Part shown: piece by piece, positions 32,130-43,202 of the stretch | How positions within the stretch are numbered: position 1 is the stretch's first letter | Layout: the number at the start of each line of letters is the position of its first letter | Made by a program: the position numbers and the translations under genes | The notes under the pieces: generated by a model | What the model was told of the DNA's origin: nothing | Seen by the model: only the letters and a program-made list of their open reading frames with translations | Databases searched by the model: none | Source: Pseudomonadota bacterium | GTDB taxonomy: Bacteria; Pseudomonadota; Gammaproteobacteria; Steroidobacterales; JBCBZW01 | Assembly: GCA_039815145.1 (NCBI GenBank) | Contig: JBCBZW010000019.1 | Span: 1 to 64,000, forward strand | Length of the DNA: 64,000 nucleotides | Direction: 5' to 3'

Positions 32130-32861
32130 ATGCGCAAGTACATCATCAAGGGCGGTAAGCACCTGCTTCGCTGGTTCGGGGAGTTCCAGGCCAAGCACTC
32201 CAAGGTGCCGACAACACCGTTCATCGACAACGCCGTATTTCCCTGGGTGCCGGCGCTCGAGGCCGAGTCGAGGGCGATTCGCGCGGAACTCGATCAGCTC
32301 CTGGAGCACCCCGAAGACATTCCCGCCTTCCACCAGCTCTCGCCGGACCAGAAGCGCATCTCGAAGGGCAATAACTGGAAGACCTTCGGCTTCTACGTGA
32401 TGGGCAACCGCCTGGAGGAGAACTGTGCCGTGTGCCCGCAGACGGCGGCCGCGCTGGAGCGGATCCCTGATCTGCAGAACGCTTGGTTCTCGATCCTCGC
32501 GCCTGAGTTCCACATCCTGCCCCACCGGGGCCCGACGCGGGCGTTGGTCCGCGTGCACTTAGCCCTGCGCGTGCCCGAGCGCGCCGAGGACTGCTGGATT
32601 CGCGTCGACGAGGAGCGCTACCACTGGCGCGAGGGCGAGGTCGTACTCTTCGATGACACCTACGAACATGAGGTCTACAACAACACCGATGAAGTGCGTG
32701 TGGTGCTGTTCATCGACGTGCTGCGACCTATGGATCGCGTTGGGCAATGGGTCAACGGCACCTTGCTGGCGCTGTTGAAGTCATCCACCTACGTGAAGAA
32801 GCCGCTAGAGAATCTGCGGGAGTGGAATCGCACGCATCCGCCGCGCGGCAACGCTGGCTGA
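32130..32861 (+). CDS. Aspartyl/asparaginyl beta-hydroxylase family (LpxO-like) dioxygenase
   Basis: The 243-residue protein belongs to the Asp_Arg_Hydrox family of Fe(II)/2-oxoglutarate dioxygenases. Iron ligands are seen in APEFHILPHRGPTRALVRVHLAL (His in PHRG) and DDTYEHEVYNNT (His), with the 2-oxoglutarate-binding Arg nearby. Family members include LpxO, which 2-hydroxylates lipid A acyl chains. MRKYIIKGGKHLLRWF at the N terminus is an amphipathic or membrane-touching segment. It converges with the CDF gene with only 5 bp between stops. Confidence 0.87.
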   Translation: MRKYIIKGGKHLLRWFGEFQAKHSKVPTTPFIDNAVFPWVPALEAESRAIRAELDQLLEHPEDIPAFHQLSPDQKRISKGNNWKTFGFYVMGNRLEENCAVCPQTAAALERIPDLQNAWFSILAPEFHILPHRGPTRALVRVHLALRVPERAEDCWIRVDEERYHWREGEVVLFDDTYEHEVYNNTDEVRVVLFIDVLRPMDRVGQWVNGTLLALLKSSTYVKKPLENLREWNRTHPPRGNAG

Positions 32862-32866
32862 CCGCC

Positions 32867-33832
32867 TCAGGCCGGACTCGCGCCGCAGGGGTGGAGCTCG
32901 ACGGTGGTGTGCACGAGGCCCAGCTCCTGCGGTAGTCGGGCCTTCACTTGGTCGGGCGTCAACCCATCGTGGCTGACCAGTACGATCTCTGCCGCGTAGA
33001 TTCCCGGGCCGACGCTCCAGACGTGCAGGTCGCCCACTCGGTCGTCGCTCTGGCCTTCTAGGGAGCTGCGCACCTGCTCGGCGAGGTCACGCGCCTGCGT
33101 GTCCAGTAGCGTGGCACTCGTCGTGCGCAGGAGCCCGATCGACCAGCGGGCGACGAGAACGGCGCCTACGATGCCCATCAACGGGTCCATCCACGCCCAA
33201 CCGAGGAACTTGCCGGCCACGAGCGCCGCGATGGCGAGGAGGGAGGTTAGGGCGTCCGCCAGGACGTGGAAGTAGGCCGCCCGCAGGTTGTGGTCCGACC
33301 CGCCGTGGTGGTGATGATGGTGGCCATGGGCATCGTGGTGATGGTCATGCGAGTGGCCGTGCTCATGGTGATGATCGTTAGCTCCAAGGACGAAGACCGA
33401 GAGTCCGTTGACGACCAGACCGACGCAGGCCACGGCGATCGCCTGATCGAAGGCGATGGGAATGGGCACCACCAAGCGTGTGACGCTCTCCCATGCCATC
33501 GTCGCGCTGAACACGGCGAGCAGCATCGCGCCCGCGAAGCCCCCGAGGGCGTTCACCTTCCCGGTGCCGAAGCTGAAGCGGGCGTCCGCGGCGTGCCGAC
33601 GCGCGTAAGCGTAGGCGAACGCCGTGATCCCCAAGGCCACGGTGTGGGACGCCATGTGTAGGCCGTCAGCGAGCAAGGCCATGGAGCCTGACAGGATGCC
33701 CGTGGTGACCTCGACCACCATGGTGATGGCGGTGAGGGCGATGACGATCAGGGTGCGGTTCTCGCCGGGGCGCTTCGCGTCCTGGCCGAAGACGTGGGCG
33801 TGGGAGAACCGGTGCATGTTATGGGTATGCAT
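32867..33832 (-). CDS. CDF metal-efflux transporter, DmeF-like
   Basis: A 321-residue cation diffusion facilitator with six membrane helices and a cytosolic C-terminal domain. The helix II site reads ADGLHMASH, the DmeF subgroup form associated with Co/Ni/Fe/Mn rather than the zinc HxxxD form. A long His-rich loop lies between helices IV and V (DHHHEHGHSHDHHHDAHGHH and on, about residues 152-185) and would sense or buffer metal. MHTHNMHRFSHAHVFG adds an N-terminal His cluster. It follows the molybdopterin gene by about 50 bp on the same strand. Confidence 0.92.
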   Translation of the reverse strand: MHTHNMHRFSHAHVFGQDAKRPGENRTLIVIALTAITMVVEVTTGILSGSMALLADGLHMASHTVALGITAFAYAYARRHAADARFSFGTGKVNALGGFAGAMLLAVFSATMAWESVTRLVVPIPIAFDQAIAVACVGLVVNGLSVFVLGANDHHHEHGHSHDHHHDAHGHHHHHHGGSDHNLRAAYFHVLADALTSLLAIAALVAGKFLGWAWMDPLMGIVGAVLVARWSIGLLRTTSATLLDTQARDLAEQVRSSLEGQSDDRVGDLHVWSVGPGIYAAEIVLVSHDGLTPDQVKARLPQELGLVHTTVELHPCGASPA

Positions 33833-33885
33833 GTCGCTGTACGGCGCTGGCCACTTAGTCGCTGCTGGATAAGTCAGATCCTACC

Positions 33886-34617
33886 CTAGGGCTCTCGCGG
33901 CTGTCGGTCGCCGTCCCGCTCCTCGTCGGGAGCTTCTTGAGTGGTGTGGCGGAGTAGGGCGCCTTCGAAGGTGGCTGCGGTGCGAGCGATGAAGGGGCGA
34001 TAGAGGTAGCGCAGCACCCTGCCGGGCACCCAGCGCCCCCGCTCTTCGAGTGCGACGCGTGCACGAGGATGGTCCAGCAAGGCACGGATGCCGCGTTTGA
34101 TGCGCGGTAGCTGTGAGTGGTACTCGATGCGCTCCAGGTGCTTCAGGTTCTTGTAGCCGTAGTGGGCGGGTGCGATCAGGCGTACCGGAGCGCCGTGGCG
34201 CGTGTCCAGCGCTGCGCCGTTGAGCTCGGTGGCGAGCAGCACATCCTCGTGGAGTACGTCCTCGAGGGGCAACGAGGTCCTGTAGCCGTCCTGCCCGAAG
34301 AACACGAGCCCTGCGCGTGCGCCCGGTGTGTCGACGCTGTCCTGGATGACGCGCGCGAAGACATCGCGAAAGCGAACACCGGTCCAGCGGTTGTGCAGGT
34401 GGCTCCAGGTGGTCACGCAGTGCAAGGCGCGCTCGAGGGTCGCCCTAGGCAACGAGTCGACACGCAGGTCGAGCTCTGCCAACGGGCAGCCGTCCGCCTG
34501 AATAGCGATGATTGGTTTCGCGCCGGGCCGTGGAAATCGGTTGGCGTAAGGCGGTAAGCCGAAGCGTGGAAAGTCAGGTCGCGGTCGCTGACCGGGGGGT
34601 AACGGCGGGGGGGCCAT
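33886..34617 (-). CDS. Sulfite-oxidase-fold molybdopterin oxidoreductase
   Basis: This 243-residue protein matches the oxidoreductase molybdopterin-binding domain. It has LHCVTTWSHLHNRWTGVRF, whose Cys would bind Mo, and RLIAPAHYGYKNLKHLERIEY. ATG 34617 is chosen because GGGAGAA lies nine bases upstream; ATG 34635 and 34656 have poor ribosome sites. None of these starts gives a Tat or Sec signal, unlike MsrP/YedY. It therefore appears cytoplasmic, with unknown substrate and redox partner. It shares a strand with the CDF exporter. Confidence 0.85.
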   Translation of the reverse strand: MAPPPLPPGQRPRPDFPRFGLPPYANRFPRPGAKPIIAIQADGCPLAELDLRVDSLPRATLERALHCVTTWSHLHNRWTGVRFRDVFARVIQDSVDTPGARAGLVFFGQDGYRTSLPLEDVLHEDVLLATELNGAALDTRHGAPVRLIAPAHYGYKNLKHLERIEYHSQLPRIKRGIRALLDHPRARVALEERGRWVPGRVLRYLYRPFIARTAATFEGALLRHTTQEAPDEERDGDRQPREP

Positions 34618-34667
34618 CGTCAGGAATTCTCCCATCCCGTGGAATCTCTCACCCATCCATTATTTGA

Positions 34668-34683
34668 CATAATATACATTATG
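34668..34683. promoter_or_regulatory. Perfect inverted repeat upstream of lon
   Basis: CATAAT-ATAC-ATTATG has six-base perfect arms and overlaps TTGACA at 34664-34669. It lies in the divergent region between the molybdopterin gene and lon. It could be an operator on a housekeeping promoter for either gene. Confidence 0.5.
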
Positions 34684-34697
34684 CGCAGTTGGGTGAT

Positions 34698-34726
34698 CTT
34701 GAAAGGGTTCGCCGCCGGGACCATGT
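34698..34726 (+). promoter_or_regulatory. Sigma-32 heat-shock promoter of lon
   Basis: CTTGAAA (34698-34704) is followed after 14 bp by GACCATGT (34719-34726). Known sigma-32 promoters read CTTGAAA-N13-15-CCCCATNT, so the match is full at -35 and 6 of 8 at -10. lon is a classical heat-shock gene, and the start codon is 55 bp downstream. Confidence 0.75.
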
Positions 34727-34780
34727 CCCGCTCATGTTTAGCAAGCCGCACGCCCTGCGCGTGCTAGGACAAGAAAACGC

Positions 34781-37216
<2,436 letters not shown>

Positions 37217-37250
37217 GCCAGCCTTCGATCGGCAGCGGAACTTCAGCGAA

Positions 37251-37270
37251 GGAGGGGCCGTCGCCCCTCC
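37251..37270. terminator. Hairpin between convergent lon and FMN reductase genes
   Basis: GGAGGGGC-CGTC-GCCCCTCC is a perfect eight-base-pair stem with a four-base loop, 34 bp after the lon stop. It is symmetric, so it can serve both convergent genes. No T-run follows, so termination strength is uncertain. Confidence 0.6.
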
Positions 37271-37352
37271 ATTCCAAGGCTGAGAAGACCGTTGGCCTAC
37301 CACTCCCAACCGCCTATCGGTGACCAGAGGCGATCGGCCTGTCGCCACGCAA

Positions 37353-37961
37353 CTACATACCGTTTCCGTAGTCTTTACTGATTAGGATGCTGCGGTCCAT
37401 AGTGGCCATGGCCTTTGCGTACTCAGCGAGTCCGCGAAGGGCAAAGTCGCTGCGGCCACGAATGTAGCTGTCCTCTTCCCCCTGGGGCTCCCCATCGTTC
37501 ATCACCTCGCCGACGCTACGCACGATGAGGTGCTCGGGGACAAAGCAAAGGCGACAGTTCTTGTAGGCGCTCGCCCGCAGCTCGACCACCGGATACGCGC
37601 CTCCACGGGAGCCGGATACAGCGGTAACCATGGCGGGCTTGTGCCCAACGGTGGCGGAGGTGAAGAACAGGAACAGGTTCTTCAGGCGCGATGGAACGGT
37701 GCCGTGCCACTCCGGGCTTACGACGATGTAAGCCGCTGCGTTACGTAAGTTGGTGTTCAGGGATGAGAGCTCAGTTTTCCATTGTTCATGATTCGGATCG
37801 AAGGCGCCCTCGTCCCAGAACGGCAGTGTGCTCTCGCTAAGGTCCAGGATCTCGCTGCTCGTGAACAGCTGCAGGTCGACGGATCGTTGCGCCAGATAGC
37901 GGGCAACCTTCGAGGATTGTGAGCCTTTTCGATGACTTCCACTGATCACGAGTAACTGCAT
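37353..37961 (-). CDS. NAD(P)H-dependent FMN reductase family protein
   Basis: The 202-residue flavodoxin-fold protein starts MQLLVISGSHRKGSQSSKVA, the FMN phosphate loop of the NADPH-dependent FMN reductase (SsuE/ArsH/chromate-reductase) family. YIVVSPEWHGTVPSRLKNLF is the second flavin loop. These enzymes reduce flavins, quinones or azo compounds. Codon use is more AT-rich than its neighbours, suggesting recent acquisition. It is divergent from a small winged-helix gene. Confidence 0.85.
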   Translation of the reverse strand: MQLLVISGSHRKGSQSSKVARYLAQRSVDLQLFTSSEILDLSESTLPFWDEGAFDPNHEQWKTELSSLNTNLRNAAAYIVVSPEWHGTVPSRLKNLFLFFTSATVGHKPAMVTAVSGSRGGAYPVVELRASAYKNCRLCFVPEHLIVRSVGEVMNDGEPQGEEDSYIRGRSDFALRGLAEYAKAMATMDRSILISKDYGNGM

Positions 37962-38042
37962 CGTTGCTATGTCCTTGGGAAAATTATTGGTTGAATACGA
38001 AACTAGTAAGCAGCACGGCGATCAAAAACTAAGCACTACAAA

Positions 38043-38076
38043 CGGTTCCATGAACCGAATAGTTTCATGTTACACT
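38043..38076 (+). promoter_or_regulatory. Palindrome and extended -10 promoter before the winged-helix gene
   Basis: CGGTTC-CAT-GAACCG (38043-38057) is a perfect palindrome. It is followed by TG-T-TACACT (38068-38076), an extended -10 element, and TTTCATG occurs twice here (38063-38069 and 38076-38082). The palindrome would cover the -35 region, a typical repressor position. The gap (37962-38202) is notably AT-rich. Confidence 0.5.
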
Positions 38077-38202
38077 TTCATGACCGATCTAGAAGGGCTG
38101 TTCAGTGCCGGGCAAGACGCGTTGGCATCCCCGGAAACCACGGACGGTAGATCGGGATATGAAGAGAGAACTTCTTAACCATGACCGGTGAGTTTACAAA
38201 TT

Positions 38203-38481
38203 ATGAAAAAGAGCAAGCTGATTTCAGCAGTCGATAACGTCAAGACCTACAAGTGGCCCTCCCCGCAGAAGCGCGCCGTGATCACGGCCCTCGCCCTCGG
38301 CGAGTCGGGCAACAGCAGCCACCTGTCAGAGTTGCTCGGTATCCCCCTGCGCACCCTGCACGTGCTCTGGTCCTCCCTGCGCGCAGAAGGCTGGGTGTAC
38401 TGGGACGGCGATCAGTACGCCGTGTCCGAGGACGTCACGGAGATCGTGAACCTCTGGATCAAGCTGGCTGACGCCTCCTAA
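38203..38481 (+). CDS. Small winged-helix DNA-binding protein
   Basis: A 92-residue protein fitting a MarR/ArsR-like winged helix. RAVITALALGESGNSSHLSELLGIPLRTLHVLWSSLRAEGWVYWDGDQYAVS gives helix-turn-helix followed by a two-strand wing. No ligand-binding domain is present. ATG 38203 has a weak GGTGAG ten bases upstream; GTG 38188 would add five residues. Divergence from the FMN reductase gene and the adjacent palindrome suggest it controls that gene and itself. Confidence 0.7.
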   Translation: MKKSKLISAVDNVKTYKWPSPQKRAVITALALGESGNSSHLSELLGIPLRTLHVLWSSLRAEGWVYWDGDQYAVSEDVTEIVNLWIKLADAS

Positions 38482-38580
38482 GGCACAGCACTTGTCGGGG
38501 CCCTGCGCAGCGAAGCTTGTCGCAGGGTCCATCCAGGCAGAGGCCGCGGCCGCGGTACCCTGCCCCGCTACGACGTCTCG

Positions 38581-40527
38581 TTAGCGAATCCGCTCCTCCA
38601 CCAATCGATCCACCACCGCAGGTTCCGCCAGGGTGGAGGTATCGCCGAGCTGGCTCACCTCGTTCTCCGCAATCTTGCGCAAGATACGGCGCATGATCTT
38701 GCCGGAACGGGTCTTCGGCAGGCCCCCTGCAAACTGGAGCTTGTCGATGGTGGCGATGGGGCCGATCTCCGCGCGAACGGCTTTTACCAACGCCGCCCGT
38801 AGCTCGTCAGTACCCTCGAGCCCCGCATTCAGGGTGACGTACGCGTAGATGCCCTGGCCCTTGATCTCGTGCGGATAGCCGACCACAGCGGCTTCCGACA
38901 CGCTGTCCTGGAGCACCAGCGCGCTTTCGATCTCGGCCGTGCCCATGCGGTGGCCGGAGACGTTCAGCACATCGTCCACGCGCCCGGTGATCCAGTAGTA
39001 GCCGTCGCCGTCGCGACGGGCGCCGTCGCCGGTGAAGTACATGCCCGGAAAGGTCTTGAAGTAGGTGTCGATGAAGCGCTGGTGGTCGCCGTAGACCGTG
39101 CGCATCTGGCCCGGCCAGGAATCGACGAGCACGAGGTTGCCCTCGCCCTCCCCGTCGACGGGCTTGCCGTCGCCGTCAACGAGCGCCGGCTGGATGCCGA
39201 AGAAGGGCCGAGTGGCTGAGCCGGGCTTGAGCGGAGTCGCTCCCGGTAGGGGCGTGATCGCCACGCCGCCGGTCTCCGTTTGCCACCAGGTATCGACGAT
39301 TGGGCGCGTCCCATCCCCGACCACGCTGTGATACCACCGCCAGGCCTCAGGGTTGATCGGTTCGCCCACGGTGCCGAGCACGCGAAGGCTGCTGCGACTC
39401 GAGGCCTTCACCGGCGCCTCACCGTCGCGCATGAGTGAGCGAATCACCGTGGGGGCGGTGTAGAAGATCTCCACCTGGTGCTTGTCGATGACTTCCCACA
39501 GGCGCTTGTTGCTAGGGTAGCCGGGCACCCCCTCGTACATCAGCGTTGTCGCACCGTTGGCCAACGGTCCGTACACGATGTAGCTGTGGCCGGTGATCCA
39601 GCCCACGTCGGCGGAGCACCAGTACACCTGGCCTGGTCGATAGTCGAAGACGAACTCGTGCGTCATCGAGGCGTACACGAGGTAGCCGCCGCTCGTGTGC
39701 AGCACACCCTTGGGCTTACCCGTCGACCCGGAGGTGTAGAGGATGAACAGCGGGTCTTCCGCGCTCATCGGCTCCGCTGCGCAGCTGTCGTTCACCTCTT
39801 CGCGCAACTCGTGCCACCAGCGATCGCGGGCGTCGTCCCAGGGCACCGCGCCTCCGGTTCGTCGCACAGTGAGTACGTGTCGTACCTCGTGGTCGCCGGC
39901 CACCTGGGCGATGGCAGCGTCTACGGTGCTCTTCATGGGCACGTGCTTGCCGCCGCGCACGCCCTCGTCGGCCGTGACGACGACGTGAGCGCCGCAGTCC
40001 ACGATGCGGCTGGCCAGCGCCTCGGCGGAGAAGCCGCCGAACACCACCGAATGGACCGCCCCGATACGGGCGCAGGCCAACATGGCGTAGGCCGCTTCCG
40101 GGATCATGGGCAGGTAGAGCACTACCCGATCGCCGCGCTTGACGCCGCAAGCCTTCAAGGCATTCGCGAAGCGGCAGACCTCAACGTGGAGTTCGCGGTA
40201 GGTGATGTGGAGATCAACGCTCGGGTCGTCGGACTCCCAGATGATCGCCGTGTCGTCGGCGCGGGCGGGCAGGTGACGATCGATGCAGTTAGCGCAGACG
40301 TTAAGTACCCCGTCCGTAAACCAACCGATGTGGAGATCGTCCTCCTGGAAGGAGACATCGCGTACGCGGGTGTAGGGCTCGAGCCAATCGAGGCGTTTGC
40401 CGTGCTCGTCCCAGAAGCCTTCGGAGTTGGTGACGGACTGCTCGTAGAGCGTCCGGTAGCGATCCTCGGTGCACCCAGTGCTGTCGAGAATATGCTGAGG
40501 GACCGGAAACACCTCGGCGGTGCTCAC
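38581..40527 (-). CDS. acs: Acetyl-CoA synthetase
   Basis: This 648-residue AMP-forming ligase converts acetate, ATP and CoA to acetyl-CoA. Motifs include the P-loop [19 protein letters not shown] and [17 protein letters not shown], and the catalytic Lys610 in [12 protein letters not shown], the residue usually controlled by acetylation. GTG 40527 ([12 protein letters not shown]...) gives the normal Acs N terminus and has GGAG ten bases upstream; ATG 40548 is an alternative. It lies downstream of cydAB on the same strand with a 119-bp gap. Confidence 0.96.
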   Translation of the reverse strand: MSTAEVFPVPQHILDSTGCTEDRYRTLYEQSVTNSEGFWDEHGKRLDWLEPYTRVRDVSFQEDDLHIGWFTDGVLNVCANCIDRHLPARADDTAIIWESDDPSVDLHITYRELHVEVCRFANALKACGVKRGDRVVLYLPMIPEAAYAMLACARIGAVHSVVFGGFSAEALASRIVDCGAHVVVTADEGVRGGKHVPMKSTVDAAIAQVAGDHEVRHVLTVRRTGGAVPWDDARDRWWHELREEVNDSCAAEPMSAEDPLFILYTSGSTGKPKGVLHTSGGYLVYASMTHEFVFDYRPGQVYWCSADVGWITGHSYIVYGPLANGATTLMYEGVPGYPSNKRLWEVIDKHQVEIFYTAPTVIRSLMRDGEAPVKASSRSSLRVLGTVGEPINPEAWRWYHSVVGDGTRPIVDTWWQTETGGVAITPLPGATPLKPGSATRPFFGIQPALVDGDGKPVDGEGEGNLVLVDSWPGQMRTVYGDHQRFIDTYFKTFPGMYFTGDGARRDGDGYYWITGRVDDVLNVSGHRMGTAEIESALVLQDSVSEAAVVGYPHEIKGQGIYAYVTLNAGLEGTDELRAALVKAVRAEIGPIATIDKLQFAGGLPKTRSGKIMRRILRKIAENEVSQLGDTSTLAEPAVVDRLVEERIR

Positions 40528-40646
40528 GCCCTTCTCACTCCCCCCCATACAAGCCCCCAGACTCAGATGTCGTAAGTAAACGCCAAACCTTAATGGATAC
40601 GCGCCTGCCGCGCTACAACCCACTAGTCATGCGCTGCGCGGGAACC

Positions 40647-41654
40647 TCAATGGTAGCCATCATCGGGCGCGACCTTGCCTCGGAACACCCAGTAGCTGTA
40701 GCTCGTGTAGAGGAGGATCAGGGGAATGAGGACGGCCGCGCCCACGAGCAGGAAGCTCAGACTCTTGTCCGGTGCAGCGGCGGCGCGGAAGCTCAGGTCG
40801 GGCGGCAGCAGGTTCGGATAGAAACTGATCGCGAGGCCGATGAAGCTCAGCACGAACAGGAGCATGGTGCCGAGGAAGGGGCCGACGTGCTGCCCGCTGC
40901 GCAGGCCTTGGAGTAATCCCAGGCCCACCATCACCGTGAGCACCGGTACGGGGGCCACGTAGTGGATCGAGGCGCCCGCGAACCAGCGCGCGTTGAACTC
41001 CGGGCGCATCAGCAGCATCCAGGCGCTGATCAGGCCGATGCAGACCAGCAGGGCGGGACACAGCCAGGTGGCGAGTTGGCGGGCACGTTGCTCGAGATCC
41101 TCCGTGCCCTTCATCACCAGCCAGGTGGCGCCGAGCGCTGCGTAGCCGACGACTAAGGCGATCCCCGTGACGACGCTCAGGGGCGATAGCCAGTCCCACC
41201 AGCCGCCGGCGTAGGCGCGCCCCTCGATGGCGATGCCATCGACCAATGCGCCGAGCGTAAGACCTTGGGAGAAAGCCGCGGTGAGTGACCCGAAGGTGAA
41301 GGCGAAATCCCACATCCAGCGCCCGCGCTCCGTGCGCCATCGGTACTCGAAGGCGACGCCCCTGAGGACCAGGCCGATCAGCATGGCGATGATCGGCGCG
41401 TACAGGGCCGTGAGGAGCACGGCGTAGGCGAGCGGGAACGCGGCGTAGAGCCCTCCGCCTCCCAGGATCAACCAGGTCTCGTTGCCGTCCCACACGGGAG
41501 CGACGGAGTTCATCGCTGCATCCCGTTGGCGCTTGCTCTTCAGCAAGGGGAACAGCAGGCCGACGCCGAGATCGAAGCCGTCCAGCAGCACGTAGGCCAA
41601 TACCGCGAAAGCGATCAGCCCGGCCCAGACGAAGGGCAGGTCGAGCCCTGGCAT
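40647..41654 (-). CDS. cydB: Cytochrome bd-type quinol oxidase subunit II
   Basis: The 335-residue polytopic subunit starts LDLPFVWAGLIAFAVLAYVLLDGFDLGVGLLFP, the invariant CydB/CioB opening, and contains SVAPVWDGNETWLI. It partners subunit I in reducing O2 to water with quinol as donor in the inner membrane. It begins 4 bp after the cydA stop. Given the short Q-loop of subunit I, the pair is probably of the CioAB (cyanide-insensitive) class. No cydX-like microprotein is evident downstream. Confidence 0.94.
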   Translation of the reverse strand: MPGLDLPFVWAGLIAFAVLAYVLLDGFDLGVGLLFPLLKSKRQRDAAMNSVAPVWDGNETWLILGGGGLYAAFPLAYAVLLTALYAPIIAMLIGLVLRGVAFEYRWRTERGRWMWDFAFTFGSLTAAFSQGLTLGALVDGIAIEGRAYAGGWWDWLSPLSVVTGIALVVGYAALGATWLVMKGTEDLEQRARQLATWLCPALLVCIGLISAWMLLMRPEFNARWFAGASIHYVAPVPVLTVMVGLGLLQGLRSGQHVGPFLGTMLLFVLSFIGLAISFYPNLLPPDLSFRAAAAPDKSLSFLLVGAAVLIPLILLYTSYSYWVFRGKVAPDDGYH

Positions 41655-41658
41655 CGGC

Positions 41659-43065
41659 CTAGTCTTGGCGCGGCGCGTTGAGCGCCGGCGTCATGGCGGA
41701 CGCGGGGGTGATGCCCGCCGCGCGCGTGGGCACGCCGGTGGGTGGTTCACCCTCGTGCGCGCTGGGTGTCTTACCCATCAAGCGCAGAAGGTAGAACACG
41801 CCCGCCGTGAACACGAACAGGTAGGTGATGACGAAGGCGGCGAGGGAGAAGCCGACGGCTGGCGCCGCGATCGGTGACACCGCGTCAGCGGTTCGCAAGG
41901 CGCCGTAGACCACCCAAGGTTGGCGTCCCGCTTCCGTCACCACCCAGCCGCTGACCACGGCGACGAAGCCCGCCGGGCCCATCAGCACACTGGCCCGCTG
42001 CAGCCACTTGGCGTCGTAGAGCTTGCCTCGTCGGCGACGCCACAGAGACCAGGCCCCGAGCGCGACGATCGCCACACCTATCCCCACCATGATGCGGAAG
42101 GCCCAGAACACGAGCGGCACGTTCGGCCAGTCCTCGCGCGGCCACTCCTCGAGCCCCTTCACCTCACCGTCCAGGTGATGGGTCAGGATCAAGCTCGCAA
42201 GGCCTGGCACCTCGACGGCGTACTTGGTCTCCCGCGCGTCGGAATCCGGTATACCGAAGAGGATGAGTGGCGCGCCCTCATGCGTCTCGTAGTGGCCCTC
42301 CATGGCCGCGATCTTCAGCGGTTGATGCTCCACCGTGTTCAGGCCGTGCATATCGCCGGCGATGATCTGCGCCGGGCCCACCACCGTGGCCATCCACAAG
42401 GCCATCGAGAACATGAGGCGGGCGCTGGCGTTTTGCCGATCCCGCAGCAGGTGAAACGCGCCCACCGCGCCCACCACCAGCGCGGTCGTCAGGTATGCCG
42501 CCAACACCATGTGCACGAGGCGGAACGGGAACGAGGGGTTGAAGATGACCTCCATCCAGCTCACGGGGATGAACTGGCCCACCTCGTTCACAGCGAAGCC
42601 CTGCGGGGTCTGCATCCAGCTGTTCACCGCCAGGATCCAGAACGCCGAGAAGAAGGTGCCGAAGGCGACCAACAGGGTGGCGGCGAAGTGCAGCATGGGC
42701 GGCACGCGCTTCATGCCGAACAACATGACGCCGAGAAATCCCGCCTCCAGGAAGAAGGCGGACAGCACTTCGTAACCCATGAGCGGACCGATGACCGGCC
42801 CGGTCTTGTCCGAGAACACGCTCCAGTTGGTGCCGAACTGGTAGCTCATGACGAGGCCCGACACGACCCCCATACCGAAGGCGACGGCGAAGATCTTCAG
42901 CCAGAACTTGTAGGTGTTCAGATAGACTTCCTGGCGCCGCCACAACCACAGGCCCTCCAGCACGGCCAGGTAGCTGGCGAGGCCGATCGAGAAGGCGGGG
43001 AACACGATGTGGAAAGCCACCGTAAAGGCGAACTGAATGCGGGCGAGATCGAGGGCGTCGAGCAC
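41659..43065 (-). CDS. cydA: Cytochrome bd-type quinol oxidase subunit I
   Basis: A 468-residue subunit with heme-ligating regions near LARIQFAFTVAFHIVFPAFSIGL, the QFGTNWSVF segment and SGWVVTEAGRQPWVVYG, the classic GRQPW signature. It lacks the long Q-loop insert of E. coli CydA, as in CioA. The GTG at 43065 is preceded by GGAGAA seven bases upstream and directly precedes the conserved LDALDLARIQF; the longer open frame upstream is not credible. It forms a two-gene operon with cydB. Confidence 0.94.
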   Translation of the reverse strand: MLDALDLARIQFAFTVAFHIVFPAFSIGLASYLAVLEGLWLWRRQEVYLNTYKFWLKIFAVAFGMGVVSGLVMSYQFGTNWSVFSDKTGPVIGPLMGYEVLSAFFLEAGFLGVMLFGMKRVPPMLHFAATLLVAFGTFFSAFWILAVNSWMQTPQGFAVNEVGQFIPVSWMEVIFNPSFPFRLVHMVLAAYLTTALVVGAVGAFHLLRDRQNASARLMFSMALWMATVVGPAQIIAGDMHGLNTVEHQPLKIAAMEGHYETHEGAPLILFGIPDSDARETKYAVEVPGLASLILTHHLDGEVKGLEEWPREDWPNVPLVFWAFRIMVGIGVAIVALGAWSLWRRRRGKLYDAKWLQRASVLMGPAGFVAVVSGWVVTEAGRQPWVVYGALRTADAVSPIAAPAVGFSLAAFVITYLFVFTAGVFYLLRLMGKTPSAHEGEPPTGVPTRAAGITPASAMTPALNAPRQD

Positions 43066-43109
43066 GAAGGTTCTCCGTCGGGGCCCGAGAGGTCGGGGAC
43101 GCGCGGGCG

Positions 43110-43123
43110 ATACGCGTATTGTA
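43110..43123 (-). promoter_or_regulatory. Palindrome overlapping a -10 box upstream of cydA
   Basis: ATACGCGTAT (43110-43119) is a perfect palindrome. On the minus strand TACAAT (43123-43118) overlaps it and is a good -10 hexamer; no clear -35 is visible. It lies about 50 bp from the cydA start and may be an oxygen- or redox-responsive operator. Confidence 0.35.
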
Positions 43124-43202
43124 CCGGCTGGCGCTATGCGAGAGTGAGGACTGTGAGGCCCGATCAGCAGCCCAATCGGGCGCTGCTGAAGGCGCGACTC
43201 TG

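Noticed and set aside
33290-33370. Repetitive GTGGTGATG-like tract resembling a DNA repeat
   Set aside because: It is explained by the His-rich cytosolic loop of the CDF transporter on the minus strand.
34618-34656. Longer start for the molybdopterin enzyme
   Set aside because: Neither upstream ATG has a good ribosome site, and the extension does not add an export signal.
37969-38178. 69-codon ORF in the FMN reductase/winged-helix gap
   Set aside because: It spans the palindrome and promoter-like elements, has no ribosome site and shows no recognisable protein features.
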